A DNA stretch of 64,000 bases from Candidatus Fusicatenibacter intestinigallinarum (GCA_019119555.1 DWWU01000033.1:1-64000), one strand, 5' to 3'; counted from the stretch's first letter, positions 25,872 to 35,109 are shown. The notes: a model not told the origin generated them from the letters alone. Translations and numbers: made by a program.

Positions 25872-27007
25872 TGCTGACCTCCACGATAAAAGATATTTTT
25901 CTCTGTATCTGCGTCAAAGAAATGCGCGCGGTTCATATCCACAAACAACGACAGCTCATCACCGATCCGTCCTCTCGTCTCCACAGGAAGCCTTGCGGCA
26001 AATTCTCCTGCGAACTTCTCTTCCAGATAGAACATGGACTCTGCACCGAGCATTTCTCTGGTCGTAATCTTTCCGCTCAGCGTACGCTTCGTGTAATCCG
26101 CCTTCGGATCCTTCACAGTTACCTCTGTGGAAAAATGTTCCGGACGAACGCCGAGAACCACGCTTTTGTTTCTGTATTCATTGGCAAGGGCAAACGCCTT
26201 ATCCTCCGGAATCTCAAGAACCGCGCCGGAGCCAAGCTCGAAATCAGCTCCCTTATCGGTTCTCCGGATCTTTCCTTCGAAGAAGTTCATCGACGGAGAT
26301 CCGATAAATCCTGCCACAAACAGATTTGCCGGATTTTCATAAATCGCCTTCGGCGTATCTGCCTGCTGGATGTAACCATCTTTCATTACAACAATTTTCG
26401 TTCCCAGCGTCATCGCTTCCGTCTGATCGTGGGTCACATAGATCATCGTTGTACCCAGCCGTTTATGTAACTCAGCAAGCTCCACACGCATCTGCGCTCT
26501 CAGCTTTGCATCCAGATTGGACAGCGGCTCATCCATCAGGAAGGCTTTCGGCTCTCTCATGATTGCACTTCCGATCGCAACCCTCTGTTTCTGACCTCCG
26601 GAAAGCGCCCCCGGCCGCTGCTTCAGCAGATGCTCAATGCCAAGGATTGATGCTGCTTCATGTACCTTTTTATCAATTTCCTTTTTCGGAACTTTACGAA
26701 TCTGCAGTGCAAACGCCATGTTGTCATATACCGTCATCTGCGGATACAATGCGTAGTTCTGGAACACCATCGACAGATCTCTGTCCTTTGGCTCTACATA
26801 ATTGCACAGCTGATGGTCGATCCACAGCTCTCCACTGGTGATCTCTTCCAGACCTGCGATCATCCGAAGCGTTGTTGACTTTCCGCAGCCCGACGGTCCT
26901 ACGAAAATCACGAACTCTCCGTCTTCGATTTTCAGCGAGAAGTCACGAACCGCGTACTGTTTCTTGTCATACATCTTACATACGTTCTTCAGAAGCATTT
27001 CTGACAT
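25868..27007 (-). CDS. ABC transporter ATPase, UgpC/MalK/MsmX type
   Basis: 379 aa. Walker A is GPSGCGKST (about residues 36-44), Q-loop MVFQNYALYP, signature LSGGQKQRVAIG, Walker B AFLMDEPLSNLDA and H-loop YVTHDQTEAMTL. A C-terminal TOBE-type regulatory domain of about 130 residues ends in NIFYRGGQQ. First gene of the operon, energising import through the two permeases. The order ATPase-permease-permease-binding protein-GDPD-HAD is consistent with a self-contained uptake and processing unit. Confidence 0.95.
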   Translation of the reverse strand: MSEMLLKNVCKMYDKKQYAVRDFSLKIEDGEFVIFVGPSGCGKSTTLRMIAGLEEITSGELWIDHQLCNYVEPKDRDLSMVFQNYALYPQMTVYDNMAFALQIRKVPKKEIDKKVHEAASILGIEHLLKQRPGALSGGQKQRVAIGSAIMREPKAFLMDEPLSNLDAKLRAQMRVELAELHKRLGTTMIYVTHDQTEAMTLGTKIVVMKDGYIQQADTPKAIYENPANLFVAGFIGSPSMNFFEGKIRRTDKGADFELGSGAVLEIPEDKAFALANEYRNKSVVLGVRPEHFSTEVTVKDPKADYTKRTLSGKITTREMLGAESMFYLEEKFAGEFAARLPVETRGRIGDELSLFVDMNRAHFFDADTEKNIFYRGGQQ

Positions 27008-27105
27008 TTTTTCTCTCCTCCATCTTTTGAATCGTGTTCGAAAATTTATTCCTTTTCGTATGACCTCTGCAGATATTCATTGGAATTCCTGCATACTCCT
27101 TATCT

Positions 27106-27132
27106 GTAACAGTGAGACAGTCATACTGTTAC
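27106..27132. repeat. Palindrome resembling the ends of the dispersed repeat
   Basis: GTAACAGT (27106-27113) and ACTGTTAC (27125-27132) arms around GAGACAGTCAT. It matches the outer ends of the terminal palindrome but not its centre. It lies in the leader upstream of the Ugp-like operon and could equally be an operator. Confidence 0.4.
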
Positions 27133-27446
27133 CGTTGCTGCTGAAGAAACAAATTTCCAGGCACGTTCCGCCTTACGCTCTTCGCTTTGGCTGTAATTAT
27201 TCTACAAAATGAATGTAAAGTGCTCCCACAAACCACTGTAAAGATTTCGTAAATCCCTTTTCTTTTTCTTTATTTTTATCTTTTACACAAAGAATTTCAT
27301 GTTTTACGAAGCGCCTTTATTGATTTTCACCACCTTTTTTGTGAAAAAAAACGGCAAAAATTTTATCTTCCCGGATTTTTTGTTCGCCGGAACTGTCATA
27401 CCGCTGAAAGAAGTAAAGTCAATTGTAAAATCTATGCAAAAAGAAA
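27133..27446. other. AT-rich intergenic region, no gene seen
   Basis: Upstream of the Ugp-like operon on the minus strand. Strongly AT-rich, with several TTTACA/TTGTAA-like segments but no promoter match good enough to call. No coding sequence or RNA gene recognised. Confidence 0.4.
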
Positions 27447-27580
27447 GTTACGGTTCGGCCAGGTCTGTGCATTCACTGCACAGACCGTATGAAAACGCAG
27501 AACCTGCAGGCATCCGGCTCATCGCGAAGCGATTTTTAATGGCCGGATGCCGTACCAGTTCAGCTGGCTGAACTGGTACA
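27447..27580 (+). repeat. Dispersed repeat, complete copy
   Basis: One of the best full-length copies: GTTACGGTTCGGCC; GGTCTGTGCA-TTCAC-TGCACAGACC; GTATGAAAACGCAGAACCTG; GGCATCCGGCTC; ATCGC-GAA-GCGAT; GGCCGGATGCC; then the terminal palindrome GTACCAGTTCAGC/GCTGAACTGGTAC, with compensating changes (ACC/GGT) relative to AAC/GTT in other copies. Confidence 0.95.
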
Positions 27581-27582
27581 AA

Positions 27583-27610
27583 GTTACGGTTCGGCCAGCT
27601 GAACTGACAC
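27583..27610. repeat. Dispersed repeat, second palindrome in tandem
   Basis: GTTACGGTTCGGCC-AGCTGAACTGACAC, a second, imperfect palindrome placed 2 bp after the complete copy and directly against the XRE-gene terminator. Confidence 0.7.
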
Positions 27611-27612
27611 AA

Positions 27613-27660
27613 AAAAGGATAACAGAATGAGCATTTCAAAGCCCTTTCTGTTATCCTTTT
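27613..27660 (-). terminator. Terminator of the XRE regulator gene
   Basis: AAAAGGATAACAG (27613-27625) and CTGTTATCCTTTT (27648-27660) form a perfect 13-bp stem, with a T-run on the minus strand. It is 49 bp downstream of the XRE gene stop. Confidence 0.88.
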
Positions 27661-27708
27661 CCGGAATCTCTCTTCCTTTTTATTTATCTGTTTATCCTTC
27701 TTTCCTTT

Positions 27709-28668
27709 TCAGACCGCGTTTGGAAAATGCTCCGTCATCCCCTTCTTCAGGATTCTGTTCTGCGCTTCCCGAATCGTATTTGCCGCTATGATCAGGTTGA
27801 CGCCCACACCGACCAGCACAAAAAGAAGCGTCAGCGACATCAGCACCACAGCCTCCATAGATTCCAGCACTCCCGCCAGCATCATCGGCACAGAACTGAC
27901 GATGCAAAGCACAATTCCGGTCACCATACTTCTGCGGTAACTGTTTTCAAACGCATCCTTTTCTTCCTTCACCGCCTGTACCACGCCGGCCTCCAGAACA
28001 TATTGCCCCCTGGTAAAATGCCGGTACTGTCTGATTTTGAAATCACCGCTGACAAAAATGGAAACCGCCCACGCGACCATCAGAAGCAGAAGGACACAGC
28101 CAATCACTCCCGCAACATCTTCAGAAAATCCGGCAGGAGTAATGGGAAACATGGAAACTGCCATCGTTCCAATCAAAGCGCCGGGAGCAAAAATACACAG
28201 CATTACGCCTTTTCCGATCTGACGTCCGTATTCTCCCATCTGTTCCAGATAGTCGATCGCCTCTCCGAAGCTAATCTTTCTGAAATCTCTTTCGTCTTCC
28301 CTCTCCGGCTCCTCCTGGACAATCCATTCCCCTTCCCAGACTTCGCATCCCTGTGCCTGCGCCGCCTGACCGTTCGGATCAGCCTGGCTCTCCTGTCCAT
28401 TCCGGCATCTCTGCTGCATCCGGTTCCCTTTCCCGGAACAATCGCCGGATTCCGGTCTTCTTTCTCCCGGTTCCTCATCCTTCAAAAGAAAATCTGTTGT
28501 GACCTCGAACAACCGCAACAGATCCAGAATCCGGTTCAGATCCGGAAGACTGTTTCCACTCTCCCATTTCGACACAGACTGCCGGGATACTCCGAGCCTC
28601 TCCGCAAGTTCCTCCTGTGACCATCCTTTTTGCTTTCTGAGCATTAATATTTTTTCCGATAATGTCAT
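27709..28668 (-). CDS. XRE-family regulator with a C-terminal membrane domain
   Basis: 319 aa. The N-terminal helix-turn-helix (about residues 1-60) reads [56 protein letters not shown] low-complexity, Gln/Gly-rich linker follows, then about four hydrophobic segments between 165 and 305. The architecture is that of membrane-anchored XRE proteins common in Clostridia, of unknown signal. The start at 28668 follows GGGGGAG. It has its own terminator; nothing nearby shows its target. Confidence 0.88.
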   Translation of the reverse strand: MTLSEKILMLRKQKGWSQEELAERLGVSRQSVSKWESGNSLPDLNRILDLLRLFEVTTDFLLKDEEPGERRPESGDCSGKGNRMQQRCRNGQESQADPNGQAAQAQGCEVWEGEWIVQEEPEREDERDFRKISFGEAIDYLEQMGEYGRQIGKGVMLCIFAPGALIGTMAVSMFPITPAGFSEDVAGVIGCVLLLLMVAWAVSIFVSGDFKIRQYRHFTRGQYVLEAGVVQAVKEEKDAFENSYRRSMVTGIVLCIVSSVPMMLAGVLESMEAVVLMSLTLLFVLVGVGVNLIIAANTIREAQNRILKKGMTEHFPNAV

Positions 28669-28810
28669 AACAGCTCCCCCTGTCATTCTTTTTCTGCCTT
28701 CTGCGCCAGCCGGTTCCGTAAACGCCCGTATCTCTGAAATTTATTTCCGAAATTTCCGGGCCACTTTAACTATATCAGATTCCAGCCGGCAATTCTATCA
28801 ACCGGAGTTT

Positions 28811-28856
28811 GAAAATGCGGAGCCTGGAGGCAACCGGCGGTTGCGGATTGAATTTT
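28811..28856 (+). repeat. Degenerate remnant of the dispersed repeat
   Basis: GAAAATGCGGAGCCTGGAGG, CAACCGG and a gap ending in ATTTTC line up with the spacer, second stem and inner loop of the long repeat (GAAAACGCAGAGCCTGCAGG, CATCCGG, GATTTTC). The palindromic structure is lost. It lies between nth and the XRE gene. Confidence 0.4.
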
Positions 28857-28865
28857 CTCATATCC

Positions 28866-29504
28866 TTACTGTACGCCGTTTTTCGCGCAGATATCGTTCA
28901 GGCAGCATTTCTCACAATGGGGAGCGGTCCGGGCAGTGCACACATCTCTGCCGTGATAAACCAGACGATGGCAGAAGTCGCTGCCCTCCTCCGGCGGAAT
29001 GATCTTCCACAGAGCCATCTCTACTTTCTTCGGCTCCTTGATCCCGTCCACCAGTCCGATGCGGTTGGTCAGGCGGATGCAATGCGTGTCGGTCACGATT
29101 GCCGGCTTTCCGAAAACGTCTCCCATAATCAGATTCGCGCTTTTTCTGCCCACACCCGGCAGCTTCAGCAGTGCGTCGAAATCATCCGGCACATTGCCGT
29201 CATATTCGTCCCGGAGCATTTTCATGCAGGCGCTGATATCTCTCGCCTTGCTCCGCCCCAGGCCGCAGGGGCGGACAATGGCCTCAATGTCATCCACATC
29301 GGCCTCCGCCAGAGCGTTGACGTCCGGATATTTCGCATACAGATCCTGTACAACCACATTCACCCTGGCGTCCGTACACTGTGCCGCCAGCCGGACGCTG
29401 ACCAGAAGCTTCCAGGCCTGGTTATAATCCAGGGTACATCCCGCATCCGGGTACTCTTTTTTCAGGCGTTCGATCACTTCGAGCGCAAGTTCTTCTTTTG
29501 TCAT
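28866..29504 (-). CDS. nth: Endonuclease III
   Basis: 212-aa DNA glycosylase/AP lyase that removes oxidised pyrimidines in base excision repair. The helix-hairpin-helix with catalytic lysine reads LPGVGRKSANLIMG, and the catalytic aspartate lies in the following TDTHC. Four C-terminal cysteines (C-TARTAPH-C-EK-C-CLNDI-C) form the 4Fe-4S site; the first gap is seven residues by my count, one more than in the E. coli protein. It lies 52 bp downstream of the MATE gene on the same strand. Confidence 0.95.
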   Translation of the reverse strand: MTKEELALEVIERLKKEYPDAGCTLDYNQAWKLLVSVRLAAQCTDARVNVVVQDLYAKYPDVNALAEADVDDIEAIVRPCGLGRSKARDISACMKMLRDEYDGNVPDDFDALLKLPGVGRKSANLIMGDVFGKPAIVTDTHCIRLTNRIGLVDGIKEPKKVEMALWKIIPPEEGSDFCHRLVYHGRDVCTARTAPHCEKCCLNDICAKNGVQ

Positions 29505-29556
29505 ATCTTTTTTCTCTCTTTCTTTTCCAAAATCATCCTGTGTCTAATAATATCTT

Positions 29557-30900
29557 CTAGTCCCTTGTCAGCTTCTTCACCCATTTTCCGTAATTGACTT
29601 CCAGAAACGCCGGAATGCACTTGAACACCTGATCTGCATTCAGACAGCAAACTACAACAACCGGCGAGGCTTTCACAACAAACGCCATAAAGAAAGACAG
29701 GGGAATCACAATACACCAGATGCTGATCAGATCCATCCGCACCACAAACATGGCGTTCCCTCCGCCGCGGATAATTCCGTTGTTGGTGGGCATCTGATAG
29801 GACATCGTCACACAGATCACACTGAGAATGATCAGAAAACGGTTTGCCATCTCTCTGGTCTCCGGCGCCAGATCGTAGAAGCTCAGCACCGGAATCCGCA
29901 GGAAGTACAGAAAGACGCCGGACACAATCCCGATAACGACAAACATTTTCTGGAGCCGCCGGGCATACAGATGAACTTTCTTCAGATCCCCCTCACCGAT
30001 GGTCTTGCCGATCAGGACGGAGGCGGCCGACGACGCTCCCACAGCCATTGACTTGACCATAAGAAACAGATTGGACGCCGCACTGTTTGCAGCAATCGCA
30101 CGGGCTGTCATATGACCCAGAATTACCGTCTGCATCGCTGTGTTCAGCCCCCACAGTCCCTGGACGATCAGCATCGGAACCATCGTCTTAAAATAATCTC
30201 TTCGAAGAAGCCTGTCCGTCCGGAAATAATCGCTGATCCGCATCTTCAGATTCGGTTCTTTTCTCAGAACATACCACAGCGCCGCCCCGCACTCGACGAT
30301 CCGGGCGACCAGCGTTCCCACTGCAGCGCCAGTCACTCCAAGACGAGGCGCTCCGAATTTCCCATAGATCAGTACATAATTGATGCAGCAGTTGATCACC
30401 AGCGTGGACACCGACAGGTAAAACGCAATCTTAACGATTTCCACACTCCGCAGCGTCGCCAGAAGAATCGTCGTCACTGCAAAAAACAGGTAAGTGAAGC
30501 GGATCAGAGAAAGATATTTCACCCCTTCGGCAATGATTGCCTGGTCTGTGGTAAACAGGCCGACCGCCTGTTCCGGAAACAGGCTGACTGCCAGAAACAG
30601 CGCCGCAGCGAAAACGAGACCTGTATGCATCGCCGTCGCTGCAATTTTTTTTACAGGCTCCAGCTGCTTCTTTCCCCAGTACTGACTGCAGAAGATCACC
30701 ATTCCGTCTCCGGCAGCTGTCAGTAGCTGCTGATAGATAAACTGAATCTGGTTTACTGCCGCCACGCCCGACAGAGAAACCTCGCTGTAAGCTCCCAGCA
30801 TAATATTATCCGCAAGATTGACGCTCAGGGAAATCACGTTCTGGAAAACCAGAACAAAATACATGGAAAAAAACGTGCGGTAAAAATGTCTGTCTTTCAT
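29557..30900 (-). CDS. MATE-family efflux transporter
   Basis: 447-aa integral membrane protein of the MATE family, a different subtype from the one at 19.3 kb. Recognisable stretches are NVISLSVNLADNIMLGAYSEVSLSGVAAVNQIQFI in the first half and AANSAASNLFLMVKSMAVGASSAASVLIGKTIGEGD in the second. About 12 hydrophobic segments. The start at 30900 follows AAGGAAG; the frame continues to 31167 but that part is the reverse-frame shadow of the kinase gene. It is 11 bp behind the kinase, so the two are probably one transcript. Substrate unknown. Confidence 0.9.
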   Translation of the reverse strand: MKDRHFYRTFFSMYFVLVFQNVISLSVNLADNIMLGAYSEVSLSGVAAVNQIQFIYQQLLTAAGDGMVIFCSQYWGKKQLEPVKKIAATAMHTGLVFAAALFLAVSLFPEQAVGLFTTDQAIIAEGVKYLSLIRFTYLFFAVTTILLATLRSVEIVKIAFYLSVSTLVINCCINYVLIYGKFGAPRLGVTGAAVGTLVARIVECGAALWYVLRKEPNLKMRISDYFRTDRLLRRDYFKTMVPMLIVQGLWGLNTAMQTVILGHMTARAIAANSAASNLFLMVKSMAVGASSAASVLIGKTIGEGDLKKVHLYARRLQKMFVVIGIVSGVFLYFLRIPVLSFYDLAPETREMANRFLIILSVICVTMSYQMPTNNGIIRGGGNAMFVVRMDLISIWCIVIPLSFFMAFVVKASPVVVVCCLNADQVFKCIPAFLEVNYGKWVKKLTRD

Positions 30901-30911
30901 GGATTTCTTCC

Positions 30912-31481
30912 TTATCTTTCTGTTGCCGCCGCAGACGGTTCCGGCTGCCTCTGCCCACAGCCGGCGCGGCCGCTCTCCTCTGCTCCGCACAGACGTTCTA
31001 TCTGCGCTGCAGTCTCCTCCGGCGTCAGCTCCGTCACATCCACCGGAAGCGTATGCAGCGCCCGATACAGCGGGAGTCGTTCTCTGCTGCGGTGAATCAC
31101 GTCTTCCCTGCGGATTCCATCTGAGACGTCCTTCTGAAGCCGCCTCTCCAGCTCCTCTGGAGTGCACAGCAGCGAAATCAGAAACACCTGGCAGTCTTCC
31201 AGCGGAAGTTTTCCCAGAATTTCATCGATGATCGTCTGCTCATGCATCACCCAGCAGAACACGATATTCTTATAGGCGCTGCAGCGGATAAAGTTCTTTA
31301 AAAGGAAACAGATGTTTTCCATCACCATCTGCTTTGTCTCACCGTTCACCTGAAACGGATCCATCTCCCAGCACCAGTCGCCGTCAAGAAACACACAGTC
31401 TGGCAGCCGTTTTTTCAGGATCTGGCCCACTGTCGTTTTTCCCACACCCATGGTTCCTCCGATCAGGAACAAACGCTTCAT
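30912..31481 (-). CDS. P-loop kinase-like protein (AAA_33/nucleotide kinase fold)
   Basis: 189 aa. The Walker A is GGTMGVGKTT (about residues 8-17), followed by VFLDGDWCWEMDPF, typical of small-molecule kinases of the shikimate/gluconate/chloramphenicol-phosphotransferase-like fold. A lid-like basic segment (RREDVIHRSRERLPLY) follows. The C-terminal 25 residues are low-complexity. Substrate not identifiable. It precedes a MATE exporter by 11 bp; whether the kinase modifies the exported molecule is speculation. Confidence 0.78.
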   Translation of the reverse strand: MKRLFLIGGTMGVGKTTVGQILKKRLPDCVFLDGDWCWEMDPFQVNGETKQMVMENICFLLKNFIRCSAYKNIVFCWVMHEQTIIDEILGKLPLEDCQVFLISLLCTPEELERRLQKDVSDGIRREDVIHRSRERLPLYRALHTLPVDVTELTPEETAAQIERLCGAEESGRAGCGQRQPEPSAAATER

Positions 31482-31527
31482 GCCTCATCCTCCCCTAATT
31501 TTTGAATTGCCCCAATCCGTCGAACGG

Positions 31528-33009
31528 TTACGGAAACAGTTTCTTTACCCGACGGTAAATTTCGCGGTATTTCTCATACTGTCTCCTGTATCGTTCCACA
31601 TGTTCCTGATCCGGGCGATAAACTTCCGGGGCGAAGGTCACAAGGCTCCGGGCAGCCTCGCTGATATCCCCATAGATTCCAACCGCGGTCCCCGCCAGCA
31701 TGCACGCGCCAAGACATGCCTGCTCCTTTACCTGGCAGACCTGCACTTCCCTGCGGAAAATATCCGCCTGAATCTGCAGCCAGACCGGACTTGACGCTCC
31801 GCCGCCGGAAGAAAGAATTCTTTCGCAGGGAAGGCCCATCGCTTCGAGAATTTCCATAGACTCCCGAAGGGCAAACGTCACCCCTTCCATCACCGCCCTT
31901 GCCATATGTTCCCTGCCGTGGGTCAGATGCAGCCCGAAAAAGATTCCTCTCGCATCCGGATTCATGTGCGGCGTCCGCTCTCCCGTCAGATACGGAAGAA
32001 AAATCAACCCTTCGCTGCCCGGAGGAACCTGCTGTGCCATCCCGCTCATCTGACGGAAATCCGTCTCCCGCAGCACCTGATCCTTCAGCCACTTCAGCGA
32101 CATTCCCGCGTTCAGCACTGCCCCGTACACGGTATACGCTCCCGGCAGGCCGTGGCAGAATGTCTGTGTGCGCAGCTGGCTGTCAGACACCGGTTTTTCC
32201 GAGTATGAGGAAATCTGACCGCCGGTACCGATGTTGCAGATGAATGTTCCCTCGTGCAGTACGCCGTTCCCGATACTCTGAGCCTGCTGATCCCCCATTC
32301 CGTAGATCACCTGCGCAGTTTCCGGAAGACCGGTCAGCGACGCGCACTCTTTACTCACAGTCCCCTGAATCTCCCAGGATTCATGACATTCCGGGAAGAG
32401 CCGATCCGAAACGCCGCATCGCTCCAGTATCTCCCAGGCCCAGTCTCTCTTTTCCAGATCAAACAGCAGCGACGCCGACGCATCGGAGACCTCTGCGCCG
32501 ACGCACCCGGTCAGCCGGCTTCTGACGTAATCCTTCGGCTGCATGACCCATTTCGCCCGGGCAAAGATTTCCGGTTCATGGCGCTGTACCCAGAGGAGCG
32601 ACGGAAGGGCAAAGCCCGGGAAAATGCGGTTTTTCAGACACCTCCTCTGAAGGTCCTCCGGAATCAGCCGGCGCAGAAGCTCACATTCCTCACCGGAGCG
32701 CTGATCGTTCCAGAGAATCGCAGGGCGCACAGGCACACAATCCCCATCCGCCAGCACAAGCCCGTGCATCTGTCCGGACAGGCCGATGCATGCCGTCTCC
32801 CGGTAAACCTTTCCGTGCTGCGCCTTCAGAAGCGCCAGACAGTTTCTCACTGCCTGCCACCAGAGCTCAGGATTCTGCTCCGCCCACCCGGTCTGCGGTG
32901 TGGAAACATCGTAGGCCTGCGCCTGCACCCACTGTTCTCCTGTCTTTGCATCCAGCAGCATCACCTTTGCGCTGGACGTCCCGATATCAATTCCAAGAAT
33001 CGCCGCCAT
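31528..33009 (-). CDS. xylB: Xylulokinase
   Basis: 493-aa FGGY-family carbohydrate kinase that phosphorylates D-xylulose to xylulose 5-phosphate. ILGIDIGTSSAKVMLLD forms the N-terminal phosphate loop. GLSGQMHGLVLAD, WNDQRSGEEC, YGMGDQQAQSIGNGV, the FGGY-like LPYLTGERTPHMNPDARG and LSSGGGASSPVWLQIQADIF complete the set expected for XylB. The start at 33009 follows GAGGAGGGG and lies inside the preceding gene by 23 bp. No xylose isomerase or xylose transporter is visible, so a related ketose is possible. Confidence 0.9.
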   Translation of the reverse strand: MAAILGIDIGTSSAKVMLLDAKTGEQWVQAQAYDVSTPQTGWAEQNPELWWQAVRNCLALLKAQHGKVYRETACIGLSGQMHGLVLADGDCVPVRPAILWNDQRSGEECELLRRLIPEDLQRRCLKNRIFPGFALPSLLWVQRHEPEIFARAKWVMQPKDYVRSRLTGCVGAEVSDASASLLFDLEKRDWAWEILERCGVSDRLFPECHESWEIQGTVSKECASLTGLPETAQVIYGMGDQQAQSIGNGVLHEGTFICNIGTGGQISSYSEKPVSDSQLRTQTFCHGLPGAYTVYGAVLNAGMSLKWLKDQVLRETDFRQMSGMAQQVPPGSEGLIFLPYLTGERTPHMNPDARGIFFGLHLTHGREHMARAVMEGVTFALRESMEILEAMGLPCERILSSGGGASSPVWLQIQADIFRREVQVCQVKEQACLGACMLAGTAVGIYGDISEAARSLVTFAPEVYRPDQEHVERYRRQYEKYREIYRRVKKLFP

Positions 33010-33640
33010 CGATCCCCTCCTCATTGCTCTCCGGCAGTTTCACCGGATACTTCCATATATTTTTTCTCATCTCGTCCCGGAGGCTGTCCCCGGAGGGTTC
33101 CGGCAAATCCTCCAGTTCATATTCCAGATATCCGCAGTTGTACATATTATAATGAAAGAATGCATCATTGCTCATATCTTCAAAATAGGTCTTCATCACC
33201 CGGATGACCCCTCCATGACAGACCAGAAGGACATTTTTCCCTCTGTATTTCCACCGAAGCTCATCGATCAGTGCGTACGTGCGCGCCGCCACCTGCATCA
33301 TGGATTCTCCCTGAGGGTAACGGAACGCAAACTGCCGTTTATTGTCCAGAAACGCCTGTGTCCGGCGGTCCACGCCCTCATAAATCCCGTAATCCTGTTC
33401 GATCAGACGCTCTTCTGTCAGCACCGGAAGTCCATGTTTTTCAGCGACGCATTCGGCTGTACGTCTGGCCCTCTGCAGCGGAGACGCCAGAATCACATCA
33501 ATGGGAAGGCCGCTCATCCGCTCTGCAAGGGCGCGCGCCTGTTCCATCCCTTTTTCTGTCAGAGGCACATCGGTTCTTCCGGACACCTTATCCTCCACAT
33601 TCCATGTCGTTTCCCCGTGACGGACAATATATAATTTCAT
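32987..33640 (-). CDS. Histidine phosphatase family protein (phosphoglycerate mutase-like)
   Basis: 217 aa. The active-site motif is LYIVRHGETTWN at the N-terminus, with the second histidine in LLVCHGGVIRV. This branch covers phosphoglycerate mutases, alpha-ribazole phosphatases and sugar-phosphate phosphatases, and the substrate cannot be assigned. The start at 33640 follows GGGAGGAA. Its last codons overlap the start of xylB by 23 bp, so a sugar-phosphate phosphatase role is suggested. Upstream in-frame sequence is derived from a repeat copy and is not coding. Confidence 0.87.
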   Translation of the reverse strand: MKLYIVRHGETTWNVEDKVSGRTDVPLTEKGMEQARALAERMSGLPIDVILASPLQRARRTAECVAEKHGLPVLTEERLIEQDYGIYEGVDRRTQAFLDNKRQFAFRYPQGESMMQVAARTYALIDELRWKYRGKNVLLVCHGGVIRVMKTYFEDMSNDAFFHYNMYNCGYLEYELEDLPEPSGDSLRDEMRKNIWKYPVKLPESNEEGIDGGDSWN

Positions 33641-33662
33641 TTCTCTGTTCCTCCCAAAGCGC

Positions 33663-33687
33663 AGCAGTTCAGCCAGCTGAACTGTCA
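33663..33687. repeat. Dispersed repeat, palindrome-only copy
   Basis: AGCAGTTCAGC-CA-GCTGAACTGTCAC, in the 49-bp gap between the ThrE C-terminal subunit and the histidine phosphatase. It almost touches the stop of the former. Confidence 0.85.
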
Positions 33688-33689
33688 CG

Positions 33690-34142
33690 TCATGTATTTT
33701 TTGTATTTCCGGACAGTTTCCGAAACAATCCCTGAGGAAATTCAAACACCAGAAGAATGCTTAAGACAATCGCAACCGCCACCTTCAGCGTCAGAAATCC
33801 TCTCTGCCCCGCCTGCTCCAGATCATTGGTCACAATATAATAGGCCGTCCAGTAAATTCCGGCTCCCGGCACCAGCGGAAAAATTCCTGAAATCAGAAAC
33901 ACCGTAACGGGGCACCGTTTTTTCACTGCAAACAGCCGTGACAGAAACACCACGGCAACATTTGCGATAAAAGTGGAAATCGGCGCGGAACACCACAGAA
34001 GAAAAATCTCATAACAGATCCAGCCGATCCCTCCGATCAATCCACACAGTCCGTAATATTTTTTCGGCACCTGAAACAGCAGCGCGAACGCAACCGTTCC
34101 AATACATGCCGCCAGAAATTCCCACAGAATCCTCACACTCAC
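33690..34142 (-). CDS. Threonine/serine exporter, ThrE C-terminal half (DUF3815)
   Basis: 150 aa with four hydrophobic segments (ILWEFLAACIGTVAFALLFQVP; LCGLIGGIGWICYEIFLLW; IANVAVVFLSRLF; VAVAIVLSILLVFEF) and the motif FPLVPGAGIYWTAYY. It pairs with the upstream ThrE_1 subunit; the two correspond to the halves of the fused ThrE of actinobacteria. I chose a GTG start at 34142, which overlaps the upstream stop as GTGA and has GGGAGG nine bases before it. The first ATG (34172) lies deeper inside the upstream gene and has no ribosome binding site. Confidence 0.85.
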   Translation of the reverse strand: MSVRILWEFLAACIGTVAFALLFQVPKKYYGLCGLIGGIGWICYEIFLLWCSAPISTFIANVAVVFLSRLFAVKKRCPVTVFLISGIFPLVPGAGIYWTAYYIVTNDLEQAGQRGFLTLKVAVAIVLSILLVFEFPQGLFRKLSGNTKNT

Positions 34143-34921
34143 AGCAGCGTTCCTCCCGCAAAAGAATGCCATGCCATAATCACCAGGCCAACGCCCATTG
34201 CGATACAGAACGTCACAAGCAGCGCATCCAGCATGCGTACGGCTCCTGCAATATAATCCTCGTCAGCGATATCCCGGATCGCCGTCGTAAACGCAACCCC
34301 CGGCACAAGCGGAATAATGGAACCGATGATCATCTCTCCCAGATGGTGTCCGATTCCACACTGATACAGCAGAATGCCAAACAGCGTAACCAGCGCTCCT
34401 CCGGAAAGATTGGCGGCAATCTTTGACAGCCGCCCCCGCACCAGATACAGCAGATACAGATAAAGAACAATTCCCGCGGCAAATGCGGCGATACTGTCCA
34501 CCAGATCACCGCCGAACAGGAAACAGAAGCATCCGCTGCCAACGCCGGAGGCAAGCACCTGATAGCCTCTCGGCTTCGGCGGCATCTTCTGAATTTCCAG
34601 CAGACGCTCCCTGGCTTCCGCCGGCGTATGCTGTCCTTTCACAATCTCACGGGAAAGCTGGTTCACCGCCGTCACCCGGTCCAGCCGGGCAGCGCTCAGC
34701 GGAATATGACGGACTCTTGCAAAATCTTCCTCTCTGTCACTTCCGGCAGTCAGAAAAATACCGCTGCTCAGCACAAACGCATCGCTGGATTCCACGCCAT
34801 AAGCCTTTGCGATGCGGTAAATCGTCTCCTCCACGCGAAAAATCTCCGCCCCGCTTGCCAGAAGAATATCCCCGGCCAGCGACGCTACGTTCAGCGCCTC
34901 CCGATTGTCCTGTTTTTCCAC
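34139..34921 (-). CDS. Threonine/serine exporter, ThrE N-terminal half (DUF1212)
   Basis: 260 aa. A cytoplasmic N-terminal domain (LAGDILLASGAEIFRVEETIYRIAKAYG; SSGIFLTAG; LSREIVKGQ) is followed by five hydrophobic segments with GSIIPLVPGVAFTTAIRDIADEDY. This is the ThrE_1 family, exporting small amino acids. It is translationally coupled to the DUF3815 subunit by a 4-bp overlap. No regulator is adjacent. Confidence 0.9.
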   Translation of the reverse strand: MEKQDNREALNVASLAGDILLASGAEIFRVEETIYRIAKAYGVESSDAFVLSSGIFLTAGSDREEDFARVRHIPLSAARLDRVTAVNQLSREIVKGQHTPAEARERLLEIQKMPPKPRGYQVLASGVGSGCFCFLFGGDLVDSIAAFAAGIVLYLYLLYLVRGRLSKIAANLSGGALVTLFGILLYQCGIGHHLGEMIIGSIIPLVPGVAFTTAIRDIADEDYIAGAVRMLDALLVTFCIAMGVGLVIMAWHSFAGGTLL

Positions 34922-35109
34922 TGTTTCTCCTCCGTTTTCTTCGTTCCAGAATCTTCCTCCGGTGAATCCGGCAGTATGCGTCCGGTCTTTTTTCCTTCTT
35001 TTTGAAAGGCAGTCTTACACAATTCGGCAAATTATACTGCCCTTTCACCTGCATTCACCAATTGTTCCTATTATAAACCTTTTCCCCGCAGACGGTAAAG
35101 ATTTTTGTT

